From: Pseudofabraea citricarpa
Taxonomy: Eukaryota > Ascomycota > Leotiomycetes > Helotiales > Dermateaceae
Assembly (NCBI GenBank): GCA_029641185.1
Contig: JAPWGK010000009.1
Span: 570,501 to 634,500 of the forward strand
DNA length: 64,000 nt
Direction of reading: 5' to 3'
Part shown: positions 10,576 to 22,300 of the stretch, piece by piece
Numbering within the stretch: position 1 is the first letter of the stretch
Layout of the letters: every line of letters begins with the position of its first letter
The notes under the pieces: model-generated
Told to the model about the DNA's origin: nothing
Seen by the model: only the letters and a program-made list of their open reading frames with translations
The model's database searches: none
Program-made: the position numbers and the translations under genes

Positions 10576-10661
10576 CTATCTTTCTTATCTTAACCTCAGT
10601 TTGGTTTAATTTTTATTTTTAGCTTTGATATGCCCAGATAGATAAGGTTGCGTTGAGATAA
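10576..10661. promoter_or_regulatory. Cluster of GATA-factor sites
   Basis: CTATCT (about 10576), TTATCT (10585-10590), AGATAG (10636-10641), AGATAA (10640-10645) and AGATAA (10656-10661). This density of HGATAR sites upstream of the 2OG oxygenase fits control by an AreA/NIT2-type nitrogen regulator. Binding is inferred. Confidence 0.5.
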
Positions 10662-11044
10662 GGGACAAGAGGCTCCCCTCGCTTATCCGGTTGTTCGCTT
10701 GTTCTGGTCAGGGGTTCAAGAGTGGGAGAGTGGCAACAACGGAGGCTGAATGATAGCATCACATACATGTAAGTGTCTGAGTTATTTCACAAATGTTCTT
10801 GGTTGACAATAGGTATTCCAGAAATTTAACAATGCAGTTGATTTTTTTATTGTATCATTTTACGTAGCTACAAAATACTTTGGCACTTTTCACTTTTGTG
10901 GGTATTCAAGCAAGATCTTCAAGCTTAAAAAATGTTATGAAGAGGGATAAAGAGAACAGGAACTTTTGCAGTGACTATTGAATATAATCTAGCCTATCAA
11001 TAGTATAAAATAAGACTACAAAGACGTAATAATAACTTGGTAAA

Positions 11045-12873
11045 TTAAGCCTTAACCGCGGGCAATTCAACAACCTTCTCAACATCACTGTTGCCATCAG
11101 ACTGTCCCTGAATTACCAATGCAAAACTTCCACCATAGCGCTTCTCAAGGAAACGAACCACGAAAGTGCAAACGAAGAGCGCAATGCCCATGCAAATCAT
11201 AGCAATACTTCCTTCAAACCACATTGGCGACTGTGCCGTGTTATAGAAGATCAAGGACCAGAACATATACACGGCAATGGCCAGTGTGTTCATTGCAGCA
11301 ATTATGAAAGATCGTTTGGCATCATCATCTCGCAGCAGATCGTTGGCCCAAGCAAACATGACAGTCTGCGATGCGTATTGCGATCCGTTGAGGAAGAGTG
11401 CAAACATCTTCGCGCCTTGGCTTGGTGGACTAAGCATTATTGCACCTGAGATAACAGCTGTCATTCCGAGAAAAACACCGGCGTGCCACTTCTGTTTCGT
11501 GATATCCGTGTACCATCCCAAGGCGAAAGTCATAACAATACCAACTCCTGAAATACCAGTAGGGATATAGCTGACTTCGGAGATGGAGTAGATCCCGAGG
11601 CTTTTGAGCCATACGTTCATGACAGCATTCGTGGAAAACATCTCTGTATTGGAGGCAAATGTCCAGATGGCTACAAATCCGTAGAAATGCCATGTGCTGA
11701 ACACACGTCTCAGAAGACCCCATCCTAATGTGCCTTGGACTTTGGTGACTTCGGGAAGACGATCAATTGCAAGCTGTTTCTCTTCCGCGCTCAAGTACTT
11801 GGCTGTTGTGGTACTTGGCGTGTCGGGAAATATGAAGAAACTGCGGATGAAGGTCAGTGATATTTTGTACTGGTCTCGGTCAAATCAATTCTGCTTGCTT
11901 ACCCATAAACCGCAATTGGAATTGTAATCAAAAAGTCAATAATGAAGAGCCACTAGAAGTTCCGGTAGTTAGCAAGCCTGTCTTAACATATTTAAGGACT
12001 AGATGCGTTAAGTAGATAAGTTTCGGAGGAACATCCATAGATAGCAGACAAGCAAATGAGAAACTATTGAAGTCCGGTCACTTACTCTCCATCCAGATAA
12101 ACCGTGTTTTCCATCTATATCACCCAACGTCAGTAGAAATTCTAGGCAAAGAAAATGGATGAATGCTTACTCATGGTATCATAGATAGCCCCTTGGAGAA
12201 AGCCAGAGAACATCGTCCCTGCTAATCCACTACTCGTAAAGATGGCAGTTCGCTTTCCAAGCTCATCTGATTTGTACCATGCACCAAGGATGTAGTGTAC
12301 TCCTGGGAATGTCGATGCTTCCAAGGCAGCCTGGAAGAATCGAATGATCATCAGTTGCCACGCGTGGTGAACAAATGCCATGCTCATGCAGAGAATACCC
12401 CATGCAAACATGATAGCAGGGAAGTAGTATCGAGGAGGGAATATTTGAAGGGCCATGTTGTTTGGTATTTGACCAAAGAAATATCCAGCATAGAAAACTA
12501 GGGGCAATCAACAAATGATTTATATTCTCGTCCAGAAAATGAATTACCAGTATTTATGATGTTCAGCTCTTTTCCATACATATTCAGGTCCTCTTTCATC
12601 CCAGATGTGTAGGCATTATTCAAGTTCTATAAATTCGTGAGCCCTAGTGTAAATCAGAGGATTTTAAAGTCATACGGAACGATCAAGACTGATAAATTGT
12701 TAGCTTTCAAAATGCTCAGAAAAGAATTGATACTCCACTTACTAATTGACCCAGTACATGAGACAACAGAAGCTTAAAATGAAGGTATCTAATTTGACAA
12801 TGAGGCGTCTCTCTGCTTTTGTCTCAGCAGGAGCTCCCCACACCACGGTGCGAATTTTCAGTAAGACACCCAT
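11045..12873 (-). CDS. MFS transporter, Dal5/allantoate permease (ACS) type
   Basis: Seven exons on the - strand: 12873-12743, 12688-12676, 12626-12548, 12497-12171, 12114-12086, 11952-11903 and 11840-11045, giving 474 aa in frame. The second exon is only 13 nt. The N-terminus reaches TM1 in LDTFILSFCCLMYWVN, followed by LDRSNLNNAY, the classic anion:cation symporter motif of allantoate/vitamin/nicotinate carriers. YAGYFFGQIPNN and GWRWLFIIDF are also family blocks. About 12 membrane helices are expected in the plasma membrane. The substrate is probably a small organic anion or ureide-like N-compound. It shares a 0.7-kb divergent, GATA-rich promoter with the SDR gene. The length is slightly short of the usual 490-520 aa. 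Confidence 0.92.
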
Positions 12874-13157
12874 CTGTTATGAAAATTGAGGAACGGGAGC
12901 AAATTGGGCGATGAAAAGGAAGAAAACTGGGAAATCAGCGATTTCGATGTTTAAATACGGAATCTCCCTAGATTGAGAATTGACTATCTCTCTCCAAGAG
13001 AACCAAATATTGCTCTGAGTCGCATCTTGCCTAAGTTGTACCAGCAATTGAAGGCTGTGGTGCAGAATGCGGCTAGTTGACCTCCCACTTTCAGTTCGGG
13101 TAAATCTTGGTGGTCCAGCCAATGAAAGTTCTTGTATGTTTCCATGCAAGCCAGGGC

Positions 13158-13260
13158 CAAGATAACTTCCTAGCCATGAACGTGGAGACCCATATATCTA
13201 GTTTTATGTTATCTTCCAGAGAAAGTAATTGATAACGTCTATCTTTAGCAATTGATAACC
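13158..13260. promoter_or_regulatory. GATA-site cluster in MFS/SDR divergent promoter
   Basis: AGATAA 13160-13165, TTATCT 13209-13214, TGATAA 13230-13235, CTATCT 13239-13244 and TGATAA 13253-13258. Five HGATAR sites in 100 bp lie between two divergently transcribed genes. This is the arrangement expected for co-regulation by a nitrogen GATA factor; inference from motif only. Confidence 0.55.
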
Positions 13261-13586
13261 CTGACTAACGATTGATTGATCTTCGAGATTGATGTGGCTA
13301 CCCCTGGTCCTATCTTCCGTAACTAATGGGTCATTGACTATGTCATATATTATCGGATATCATGAAATTAATCATTGAGAACTACATGGTAATTTTTGGC
13401 GAGAGGTGGGACGGGCTAATTTGAGGCAGAATGCCCAGTTGTCAAGTTAATCTCCTTTTTTGTCATCGCAGCTAGCCAGATTCGATCCGATAATGCCTTG
13501 CAAAGCTGTCAAGATGTTATTTATCATAGATCTTTCAAAGTTTCCTCTCTCTTTCTTCATACCACATATACTTTGCATCTTGTCAA

Positions 13587-14500
13587 ATGAGTTCCACGGG
13601 GGGTGTTTCTTCGAAAAGGGCAGTCTTCATTGTTGGTGGAGGATCCGGAATTGGCTTCAAAGCAATCGAGCATCTTCTCAGCAAAACAGAATGTAAAGTT
13701 GTTTGCTTCTCGTTGGATATCACGCCAGAGTGTGCGGTACTCGAAAAATCACACCCGAACCGCATATGGTTTCGCCAAGGTGATGTCACCCGAATAGAAG
13801 ATCTAAACTCTGCCATCTTGCTTTGTCTGGGGAAAATGGGAGGGATTGACTCTCTGATATACTGTGCTGGCTTTCTCTATGTACAACGATGCGCCGAAGC
13901 GGATATTGCTTTGGTTAAGAAGTCTTTCGATGTCAATGTTTTTGGCGCCATGATGACAGTGAGTTTTCCTAACTGAATTTTTGTATATACGCAGCAATAA
14001 ATAACAATTTCCAGTGCCAGTTAAGTTTGCCATATCTGCGTTCGTCTTCATATCGGGCACGAATTGTTATTTTATCATCTGGAGCAGATCACTTAATCTT
14101 GAACAGCGGATGGATGCCATACTCTTCATCTAAGGCCGCGTTGACAAGATTCCTTCAAGGTCTTGCACACGAAGAAAACAAAGAAAACGTTAAAGTCCAA
14201 GGAGTGTATCCACGTGTTACTCGCACACCGATGACGACCGATATGATTGCAGGGAGGTACCGAGGAATCATGAGAGACGATGAGATTGAAACGTTTCTTC
14301 AATGGGAAAGGGAGGGGAGCAAGGTTGAACCTCCAGACTGGTGCGGAAATGTGATCGGAATGATGGCGGCTGATAATCTGGAAGGGGGAGACCACGGCTT
14401 GGTTCAATACTATGATCTTCTTGCACCAGCAAGCGAGTACAAGCAGGACATGGTCCCGAGGAGAAACTTCAAATCTGATATTGTGCAGTCAGTCTTGTAA
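13587..14500 (+). CDS. Short-chain dehydrogenase/reductase
   Basis: Exons 13587-13958 and 14015-14500, 285 aa. The nucleotide-binding motif is VGGGSGIG (the first T of the usual TGxxxGIG is replaced by V/G), followed by GDVTR (adenine-site Asp), YCAG in place of NNAG, and DVNVFG. The catalytic pair is YSSSK with Ser in ILSSGAD. It looks like a classical cytosolic NAD(P)H oxidoreductase related to yeast benzil/sepiapterin-reductase-like SDRs. The C-terminal part (about 75 aa after the active site) has the fungal VYPRVTRTPMT block, i.e. the PG-TPM-like segment that closes over cofactor. It is divergent from the MFS gene and 330 bp ahead of the ALDH on the same strand. Confidence 0.92.
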
Positions 14501-14832
14501 TCAAGAATTATAATAGGCTGATTAAACAGAAAGCCCTTTGAAAATTGAATGTGAGATAGAGAATACAGACGAAGCTGGTTCTCCCGGTGGCCCTTGTTTG
14601 CGCGTCGCTTCCACCAGTTTTCCAATTTGGCGACTAAATTATAGTACCTAGGAGATAAACAACACAGCTCACACCATTGGAAAGATGTTTTGATGATTAT
14701 TTCTTGGTCAAGATACTGACAGGGCACGAGAAACGCCCATCCCACTTTTGGCTAGCCCAGCGCGTCACGATCGTTCGTCCCCATCCCGCACCTCACTGCT
14801 CAGGTACAATAACGCACGTCTTCAAAGATACA

Positions 14833-17053
14833 ATGACACCATTCCAGGCGTATTCTCAACCACTTATTATTGAGCCCCTGATCGTAAAGCCGAGTGAATT
14901 CACAAGCAATTTCATCGACAATCAAACCATCACGGCGCGAACTCCCCTCCTAGTTTGCAGGTCAATTCTAACCTTCTGGTAGTCAAATGCCGAACGATGG
15001 ATGCTTGTTCATAACCCAGCAACTGGCGATGTTATCACTCGCGTTCCTAGGTCCACAAATACAGAGATTGAAATAGCAATTCAGAGCAGCTCCCGGGCAT
15101 ACCAGTCATGGTCTGTGGCCAACAAGGGGGAGAGACAGGATCGTCTACGCGATTTGGCTGCTCTTACAAAGATGCATGAAGGACATATTGTACGGCAGTC
15201 TCGAGCCATCTGAACATAAAAATTGTAAATACTGATGGCGAAGGCCATGACGCTGGCAATAGAGACCGGAAGGACAATACCAGACGCAATATCGGAGGTG
15301 AGGCGGGGAATTGATATGATTCAAACAGCTGCTGCTGCTGTCAGTCGTCTTGGTGAAAGGGGAGAAATGAGAAGCAACATGCAAGTGTTCACAGACAGGT
15401 TCCCACTTGTACGCTTGCTCTACTCTTCCGATACCTAAGACATCTCAAGTTAATATCGAACACCAGGGTATCAGTCTGGTTGTCACACCGTTCAATATGC
15501 CATTCCTAGTCCCTCTCTGGTATAGATCACAAAATTGTTATTCCCAAATGGTATGTTGCTAATCTTCAAATTTAGGAGCATTCCGTTTTCAGTCGCGATG
15601 GGAAATACGGTATTACTGAAGCCATCTGAACTATGGTTCGTCGAGATTATTAACATGGTCTGATGAATTGCTAACTGTGCTTAGTCCAACAGCAGCACTC
15701 TGGATTGGTTTACTGATGCGAGATGCTGGTTTCCCACCGGGTGTATTGAACATCGTGAATGGGGAGGGGGGTGTCGTCCAAGAGATGATAAAAAGCCCAG
15801 AGATCCAAACAGTGTCATTTGTGGGTAGTGAGGCCGCGGGACTTCATGTGTAAGTGTTGGCAAATTCTACTGTTATTTGTTCAAGACTATCTCCCGATTC
15901 TATCCAGAGGGATTTGGTTGTAATTGTTTTGAAGCAATCCAATTGGAGTATTTGCTCACTCTCTCTTCTCAGGTATGACTCCTGTCGCATGGAGAAGAAG
16001 AAAGTCCAAGCAAATGTCTCTGGACAAAATCACTTGGTCATCCTACCAGATTCCCCTAAAGACTTTGCAATTCATGCCCTGGTGGAGTCAGCATTTGGTG
16101 CCGCAGGGCAAAGATGTACATCGCCAAAAGTTGCTGTATTAGTTGGCGAAAGTTCTGAATGGCTTCCGGATATTCTAAGTCGAGCAAAAAGGCTAGTTGT
16201 TGGGGAGAGTTCGGAAACGCAGGTCAACTTGTAAGCAATTTTTGCTCTATCATTTAAATCCTCGACTTACCAGAACTATGGAGGTCCTATGATAACAGCA
16301 CGGGCGCGAGAAAAGATTATCGCCATGATCGCAGATGGCGTTCAGGATGGTGCAACTTTGGCACTTGATGGACGCGCATTCACCAACGAACAGTACCCAC
16401 TTGGTCATTGGCTTGCTCCTTCGGTATCTGCTCCAACCTTACTTGAGCATATCTAGCAATGCTGACAATCCAGATTCTTACGGACGTCACACCTCAGATG
16501 TCATGCTACAAAGAAGAAATCTTTGGTCCACTCTTGCTATGCATGAATGTGGCGACGTTAGAGGATGCAATTGATTTGATAAATTCAAACAGATGTATGT
16601 AGACTTGCGAAGAATGAAGGTTCGCTACCAAATATACTGCTAACATCCAGATAGTTGGCAATGGTCAGTAGGCGATAGAAAAAACTAGAGCGACGGAATT
16701 AACATACAGCTCGCAGGTGCTTCAATTTTTACCAATAGTGGAGCATATGCCAGACAGTTTCAAAGATTCGTGAAAGTTGGACTTGTTAATATCAACAACC
16801 CTCAGACCGGTACGCTGCTACTACTTGGAATATCATCGATCTATTCTAATTTTGAAATTTATTACAGCACCCTCTGCAAGCTGGAGCTTTACCAGCAACA
16901 AGGATTCATTTCTCGGCGGTAAGTATTATTCTTTTCGAAGATTGGTGACTCTGGATTGATAGACTAACTTTCGCTAAATCAGAGTCAAATTTTTACGGAG
17001 AGGATGCAATTAATGTGATATTTTCCCAGAGACGCTTCAGAAATAGCTGCTGA
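14833..17053 (+). CDS. Aldehyde dehydrogenase, methylmalonate-semialdehyde type; 5' end doubtful
   Basis: Best exons: 14833-(about 14979), 14983-15189, 15244-15408, 15467-15519, 15576-15635, 15685-15849, 15973-16222, 16274-16423, 16474-16594, 16655-16663, 16717-16809, 16868-16918 and 16983-17053. Family blocks in order are VHNPATGDVITRVP, VTPFNMPFLVPLW, MGNTVLLKPSEL, TVSFVGSEAAG, the catalytic Cys in GAAGQRCTS, EEIFGPLLL and GNGASIFTNSGA. These match CoA-acylating (methyl)malonate-semialdehyde dehydrogenases. Oddities: an in-frame TAG at 14980-14982 between the N-terminal block NFIDNQ and VHNPATG, with no plausible intron to remove it; a GTCAAC donor needed at 16223; and a 9-nt exon. Starting at the ATG at 15001 gives 458 aa. 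It may be functional from 15001 or in early decay. Confidence 0.78.
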
Positions 17054-17369
17054 TAGTCTGCAGTTTTTTACATACACCAAGACAGTGACCTCTTTGTGGC
17101 ACCATCCTGATCAACAGAGTGTTGCGAGAACGCCACGGTAAACGAAAAGGTTTACTGAAGCTCCCAGGACTAGGAACCGATAGTGATCTTAAATTTTCTA
17201 CTTTCAAGGTCCACCGTGAATTGGTCAACCGTTCAAATCACCGAAAGTTCCAGACCGGTACTAATTCCCTTTTCACACCATCGCGCGGTCTTCGCACCCT
17301 CCACTGATTGAATAAGAAAATCCGAGTATATATTTATATCTTGCAAAAGGAAATGTCAACTACTTTAAC

Positions 17370-18594
17370 TCAGCTTACAAGTATCTTCCGCATGGTATGA
17401 GGACCTTGAGGTGCAGCGCCAGCCTTATCTGTGTCGAAATTGACACGTTTGTAGCCTCCGTAACGTGCAGAGGCATACTGCGCCATTGTCATGGTCTCGG
17501 TGGCATCTTGATGGCCTGTTCTCTTCAACAATGGGCTATCTGGTGGTGATAAAGGGCAGGTATCAAATGGACGAACAAAATATATTAAAGATATCCTCCT
17601 GAGTTCTGTCAGTTGCAATTCAATTTGTGAGATTATCTTGCCTTACCTCCTATCCACTTGATCTTCTGGTGGTTTTACCACTCTGTGAATTGTGGGCTTC
17701 AAGTATCCTCCAGTGAGGTGTGACAATGCTTCACCAACATTTACGATGATGCTTCCCTCCACATACTTAACGTATTTCCATTCGTTGTTAGGGTCTAAAA
17801 TCTGCAAGGCAGTGATAGGCTGATTGAACAGGAAGGTCAAGCTTCCCCAGTCTGAGTGACCTGGCAAGTACAAATCCTTGAATTTGTCGTTATCTTCATC
17901 CGTTCTCGGTTCATACTTCATGTACCTCAAGAAACTTTCACACTTGGTCTCATACGTGTGCAAATTGGTATAAGTATCCGTGGGAACCTCGAGCGCCATG
18001 CCTAAAAGAATGAGAAGCTTCCTACAAATATCTTTATGCAATTTTCGAACCAGTTCTTGCGCTTCCGGCATGTAACTTTTTGCAAGCTCGGGCATGTGTG
18101 TGTCCATTTCATCCCCAATTTCTGAGTGGAATCTCGGGAAATTAAAATGATCGATAGTTGGGTGCAACCCAGCAGCAACACCAAGTTGGGTGGGCTTGAA
18201 TCCAGTGAAACGCCCTTCTTCGGCACGTTCTTTCGTCGCGTAGAATGCCACTTTCTCGGACTCGGGTATAGACAGGAGTGTGTTCGCGATATTGACCTGT
18301 CGGGAGATCACCTTCTGTGTGATGCCATGATTGACGAGGTAGAGGAAACCGGTTGTGTGGACACTTTCGAGAAATACTTGGGCCAAATTCGCCCGTGCTT
18401 TTGGTCCCTTATCAAACTCGGCCAAATCGAGGTGAACAAGGTTCGCCCATGGTACTATGGAGAAATATTAGCCCAAGAATGAGATTGTCGCAGTCATAGT
18501 GGTGCACCCATAGCTTACACTCTTGGGTCGTTGGTGGTGGCGGCGTGTACTCTTGTACTGGCGGAGCTTCTGCTTGAATTGCTGATTCATTCAT
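17370..18594 (-). CDS. 2OG-Fe(II) oxygenase, second copy in cluster
   Basis: Exons on the - strand are 18594-18519, 18454-17647 and 17598-17370, giving 370 aa. The N-terminal region starts with a Pro-rich leader (EYTPPPPTTQE), then LDLAEFDKG and TGFLYLVNHG typical of the DIOX_N domain. The iron site is HSD (PGHSDWGSLT) plus the distal His in TIHRVVKPPED. The RxS motif is RIS, assembled across the last intron. It is a cytosolic 2-oxoglutarate-dependent oxidase of the isopenicillin-N-synthase-like superfamily; substrate unknown. Convergent with the ALDH; divergent from the hydantoinase with a 740-bp GATA-rich promoter between. Its sequence differs widely from the oxygenase at 9-10 kb, so the two are not a recent duplication. 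Confidence 0.92.
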
Positions 18595-18904
18595 ACTTGG
18601 CAGCTTCTCAATTACACTCTGGCAATACAATGCCCGATTCTTGGAATTTTGGATATTTTAACCGTCGTTACCAGGACACCTATATACCGCCTTCACTTTA
18701 ATATCCTGAGATAAATGTAAATCTGCTGAATCCTGGTCGAGCCACTGACATTGACGAACATATTCTCATCCGCTTAGTAGCACCTTTCATACTCGCGTCC
18801 TCCAGTAATCATCCACTCTATCTCCTGCGGTTATCATTTCTCGAAATCAGCAAAGATATGTAGCCTTGCATAGGGTTTTTATTCTAAGAATCAGTACCAC
18901 TATC

Positions 18905-19086
18905 TTATCTTCAGTGTGATCCACTAGTTTATCTTTGAGATTGAATCCTTGCAAACGCATTTCAGGACGGGTGTGGAGAACTTGCTAAATGGTGGATAAC
19001 CCCACTTTCTGGTGATACTGCCCTGAAGGTGGGATCTTAGAATGTAGAGACTCCGATCGAGATAAACTTATCGCATTCTCTTATCG
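18905..19086. promoter_or_regulatory. GATA-site cluster, 2OG oxygenase/hydantoinase promoter
   Basis: TTATCT 18905-18910, TTATCT 18929-18934, AGATAA 19060-19065, TTATCG 19068-19073 and TTATCG 19081-19086 lie between the two divergent start codons. They are consistent with nitrogen-dependent control of both genes; motif-based inference. Confidence 0.5.
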
Positions 19087-19333
19087 ATATAGATTCTTGA
19101 AGAATGACGTCCAGGTATGTTATCAAGTGTAGACTTGAAGTAAATCTTTCTTTGAGAGCTAGCAAGGTCGGAACGAATTACTTTTTCTATTATATTATAA
19201 GCATATGCTGCTATTAAATGTCTTCGACATTATGAGATGTCGGTCGTAGGTCGTATTTAGTTGATTCCGAGGTCTCGTGTAGCGTTCGTTCCTTTCATAG
19301 CTTGTAAAGACATATTCGTCTTTTCAGAATAAG

Positions 19334-22300
19334 ATGCCTTGTCAAAATGAGTGCACTCCAGGAGGGGGAAACTATCTTCTTGGGGTTGATGTTGGGGTAA
19401 GCATTTTCTATGGAAATGCTAACTGGAGCTAACCAAATGCACAGGGGACTTTTACCGACGTGTGCGTCTTCACACCACAAGGCCAGACCATCCGCGCAAA
19501 GGTTCCGTCCACGGTGGAAGATCAAAGCATAGGAGTCAAAAATGGCATTGCCAAAGTTCGAGGGCTGTTGAAAGAGTCTTGTGGCTGGGATGGAGAGTTT
19601 AGTTTCATTCATCATGGAACAACAGTTGGTGTGTTTTCTAAATCTCTCCCACAATTCTCACGACTAACTTTGGCGAAGCCACAAATGCAGTGCTGGAAAA
19701 TAAAGGAGTCGTGGCGGGACTCATTGTGACGGAGGGCCACAAAGATATTCTCAATCTCCGCCGGTCTCAAATACCGGGTGGGCTTGGAGCCTGGATCAAT
19801 TTCCAGCCAGCGCCACCTGTAATACCTCTTGAGCGGACAATCCAGTGCGAAGAGAGGATGTCAGTAGATGGTATCAGCATCGTAGCAGTTGACGATAGAA
19901 AATTGAGGGATAGTCTGCGGGACCTTAAGCGACAAAAACCGCAAGCGATTACCATTAGCTTGCTCAACTCATACAAGAATAGTTCGCATGAGAAGCAGGT
20001 TGCGGAAATTGTGAGAGAAGAATGTGGTCCGGATGTCGAGATTATATGCTCAGCAGACATACTGCCGGAAGCTGGCGAGTACGAGAGGACAGTCACGGCA
20101 TCTGCCAACGCAGTTGTCAAGCCGATCGTTAAGAAATACTTGTCTGGTCTACAAGCCTTGTTATCTCCAGACACTAAAAGTCTCCGAATCTTGAAGAGTG
20201 ATGGAGGTCTTACTAGTGTGGATCTTGCTGGAGATATGCCAGTCAATCTGCTCATGTGGGCTATTTCAGTTCCTATTTATATTGAGCGACTGCTTACTTC
20301 TTTCTAGGTCTGGTCCAGCGGGAGGAATACAGGGTGTTGTAGATGTTGTTGCAAAGCAAACCCGATTCAAAAATCTGATTACCCTCGACATGGGTGGCAC
20401 ATCGACGGATTGTGCTGTAATTGCCGGTGGTGTTGCGTCGCTTCGAAGAGAGACTGTCGTTGATCAGCTGACAGTCAGGGCGCCGTCGGTAGATATAAGA
20501 ACGGTTGGTGCTGGCGGAGGATCTATTGCTAAGTTTATCGAGCTGACTTCAACTTTGAGGGTTGGCCCCGAGGTGAGCTTCTTTGCATTCTTTTTCTTTT
20601 GTAATTATTCTCAAGATTATCCTAAAGTCTTTAAATCTAATGCGTACTACTCTATAAAGCAATGCTAACCCACAATTCATGAGTTAGAGTGCAGGAGCAA
20701 CGCCAGGTCCAGCTTGTTACGGCAAAGGAGGCAAAGATGCTACAGTTTCCGACGCGAACTTGGTGTTGGGATATCTTCCAGAAAAACTACTTGGCGGAAG
20801 TTTCAGTCTTGATGTAAAAGCAGCTACTACAGCAGTTGAGACAATAGCCTGCCAAATGGGAATGACAACAAACCAAACCGCAAGCGGCATCATTGATCTA
20901 GTCAACGAAACAATGTATAGCGCTCTCCGGTTAGTCTCTGTCGAGCAGGGTCATAATCCAAAGGACTTTGCTTTGGTTGCTTTCGGTGGTGCCGGTCCAT
21001 TGCATGCCAACGCTATAGGAAAGTTGCTGGGTGCATGGCCCGTCATCATCCCACCTTCTCCAGGAGTTCTGTGTGCCCAAGGAGATGCAACAACAAAGCT
21101 CCGACACGAGTGCTCCGCCTCCTATATTAAACTACTGGCCAATTGCAAAGCGAGCGATATCCGACAGGCATTAGATGAGTTGCTGCAGACTTGCACAAAG
21201 ATAATGATAACTGCATTAGCAAACGACAGCACTTCTGAGAAATTTTTGGGGTCTACTTACGAGATGGATCTGCGATACAAGGGTCAAGCTCTTACTCTCA
21301 CAATATCACTCTCCATCGAGGAACTTCAGCTAGAAACTTCGTCACTTGCAGCTTGTATTTCAAAGAAGTTTGATGCCGCTCACCACCACCAATTCGGATT
21401 CTCGTTACCGGCTTTTGAGCTCGAAATTATGCGCCTCGGAGTTATCACTGTTGACGCATCCTCTAACGTTCAGTTGACTCATATTGAGAAAGCAGGAGAT
21501 GACTTTTCGCCACCCCAGACTGCTATTCTTGATAAAAAGACTATTACCGTTGATGGTAAGGAGGTGCAAGCCACGTTCTGGGACAGGAAGCAGCTTTCAA
21601 AGCAAGGCATCAAGGTGTTTGGGCCATGCATTATTTCGGAAATGGACTCAAATACTTTGATTCTGCCAGGCTTCGTCGGTGAAATTGATCATATAGGCAA
21701 TATCTTGATCAATCCCGCGTCTGACCTTGAACTAGCAACGCAGGTGAAAACGAAGCACACATCAGAATCTGCCGCGGCCTTCATCTCCAGTGAGCCGCTT
21801 ATTCCAACCTTGATCTCCTCGACGCTAGCGTCTATTAGGAACGAGATGGATACACTCATGCTGCGGTGTGCGATGTCCCCTGCAATACGAGAGCAACAAG
21901 ATGAGTTTAATGTCATCACGAATGCCAAAGGCCAAATGCTCGTTGGACAGTTTGGAAGCTTCATTGCCGCATTCTTGGATATGTGGAAAGGTGCAAGCGG
22001 TACTATCGAAGAAGGGGACGTGTTTGTGACCAACGACGTCTATCAGGTTGGAGGAGCCGTCACCCATCTGAATGATGTTATTATCCTGCTGCCGATTCAC
22101 TACCATGGACAACTAGTCGGATGGGCAGCTAACTTCGGCCATTTGACGTAGGTTCTCTTTATACTTTTTATTCTATCCACATGCTAAATATTAGTAGTGA
22201 TGTTGGCGGCAAGGTCCCTGGTAGCATGTCTATCGAATCAACCACAGTATTTGATGATGGTGTTCAGATTCCAACCGTTAAATTGTATAGTAAGGGGGTC

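Noticed and set aside
20198..20307. Reading straight through 20256 in the hydantoinase gene
   Set aside because: Gives a foreign stretch before SGPAGG; the GTGGGC donor and TCTAG acceptor restore the family sequence.
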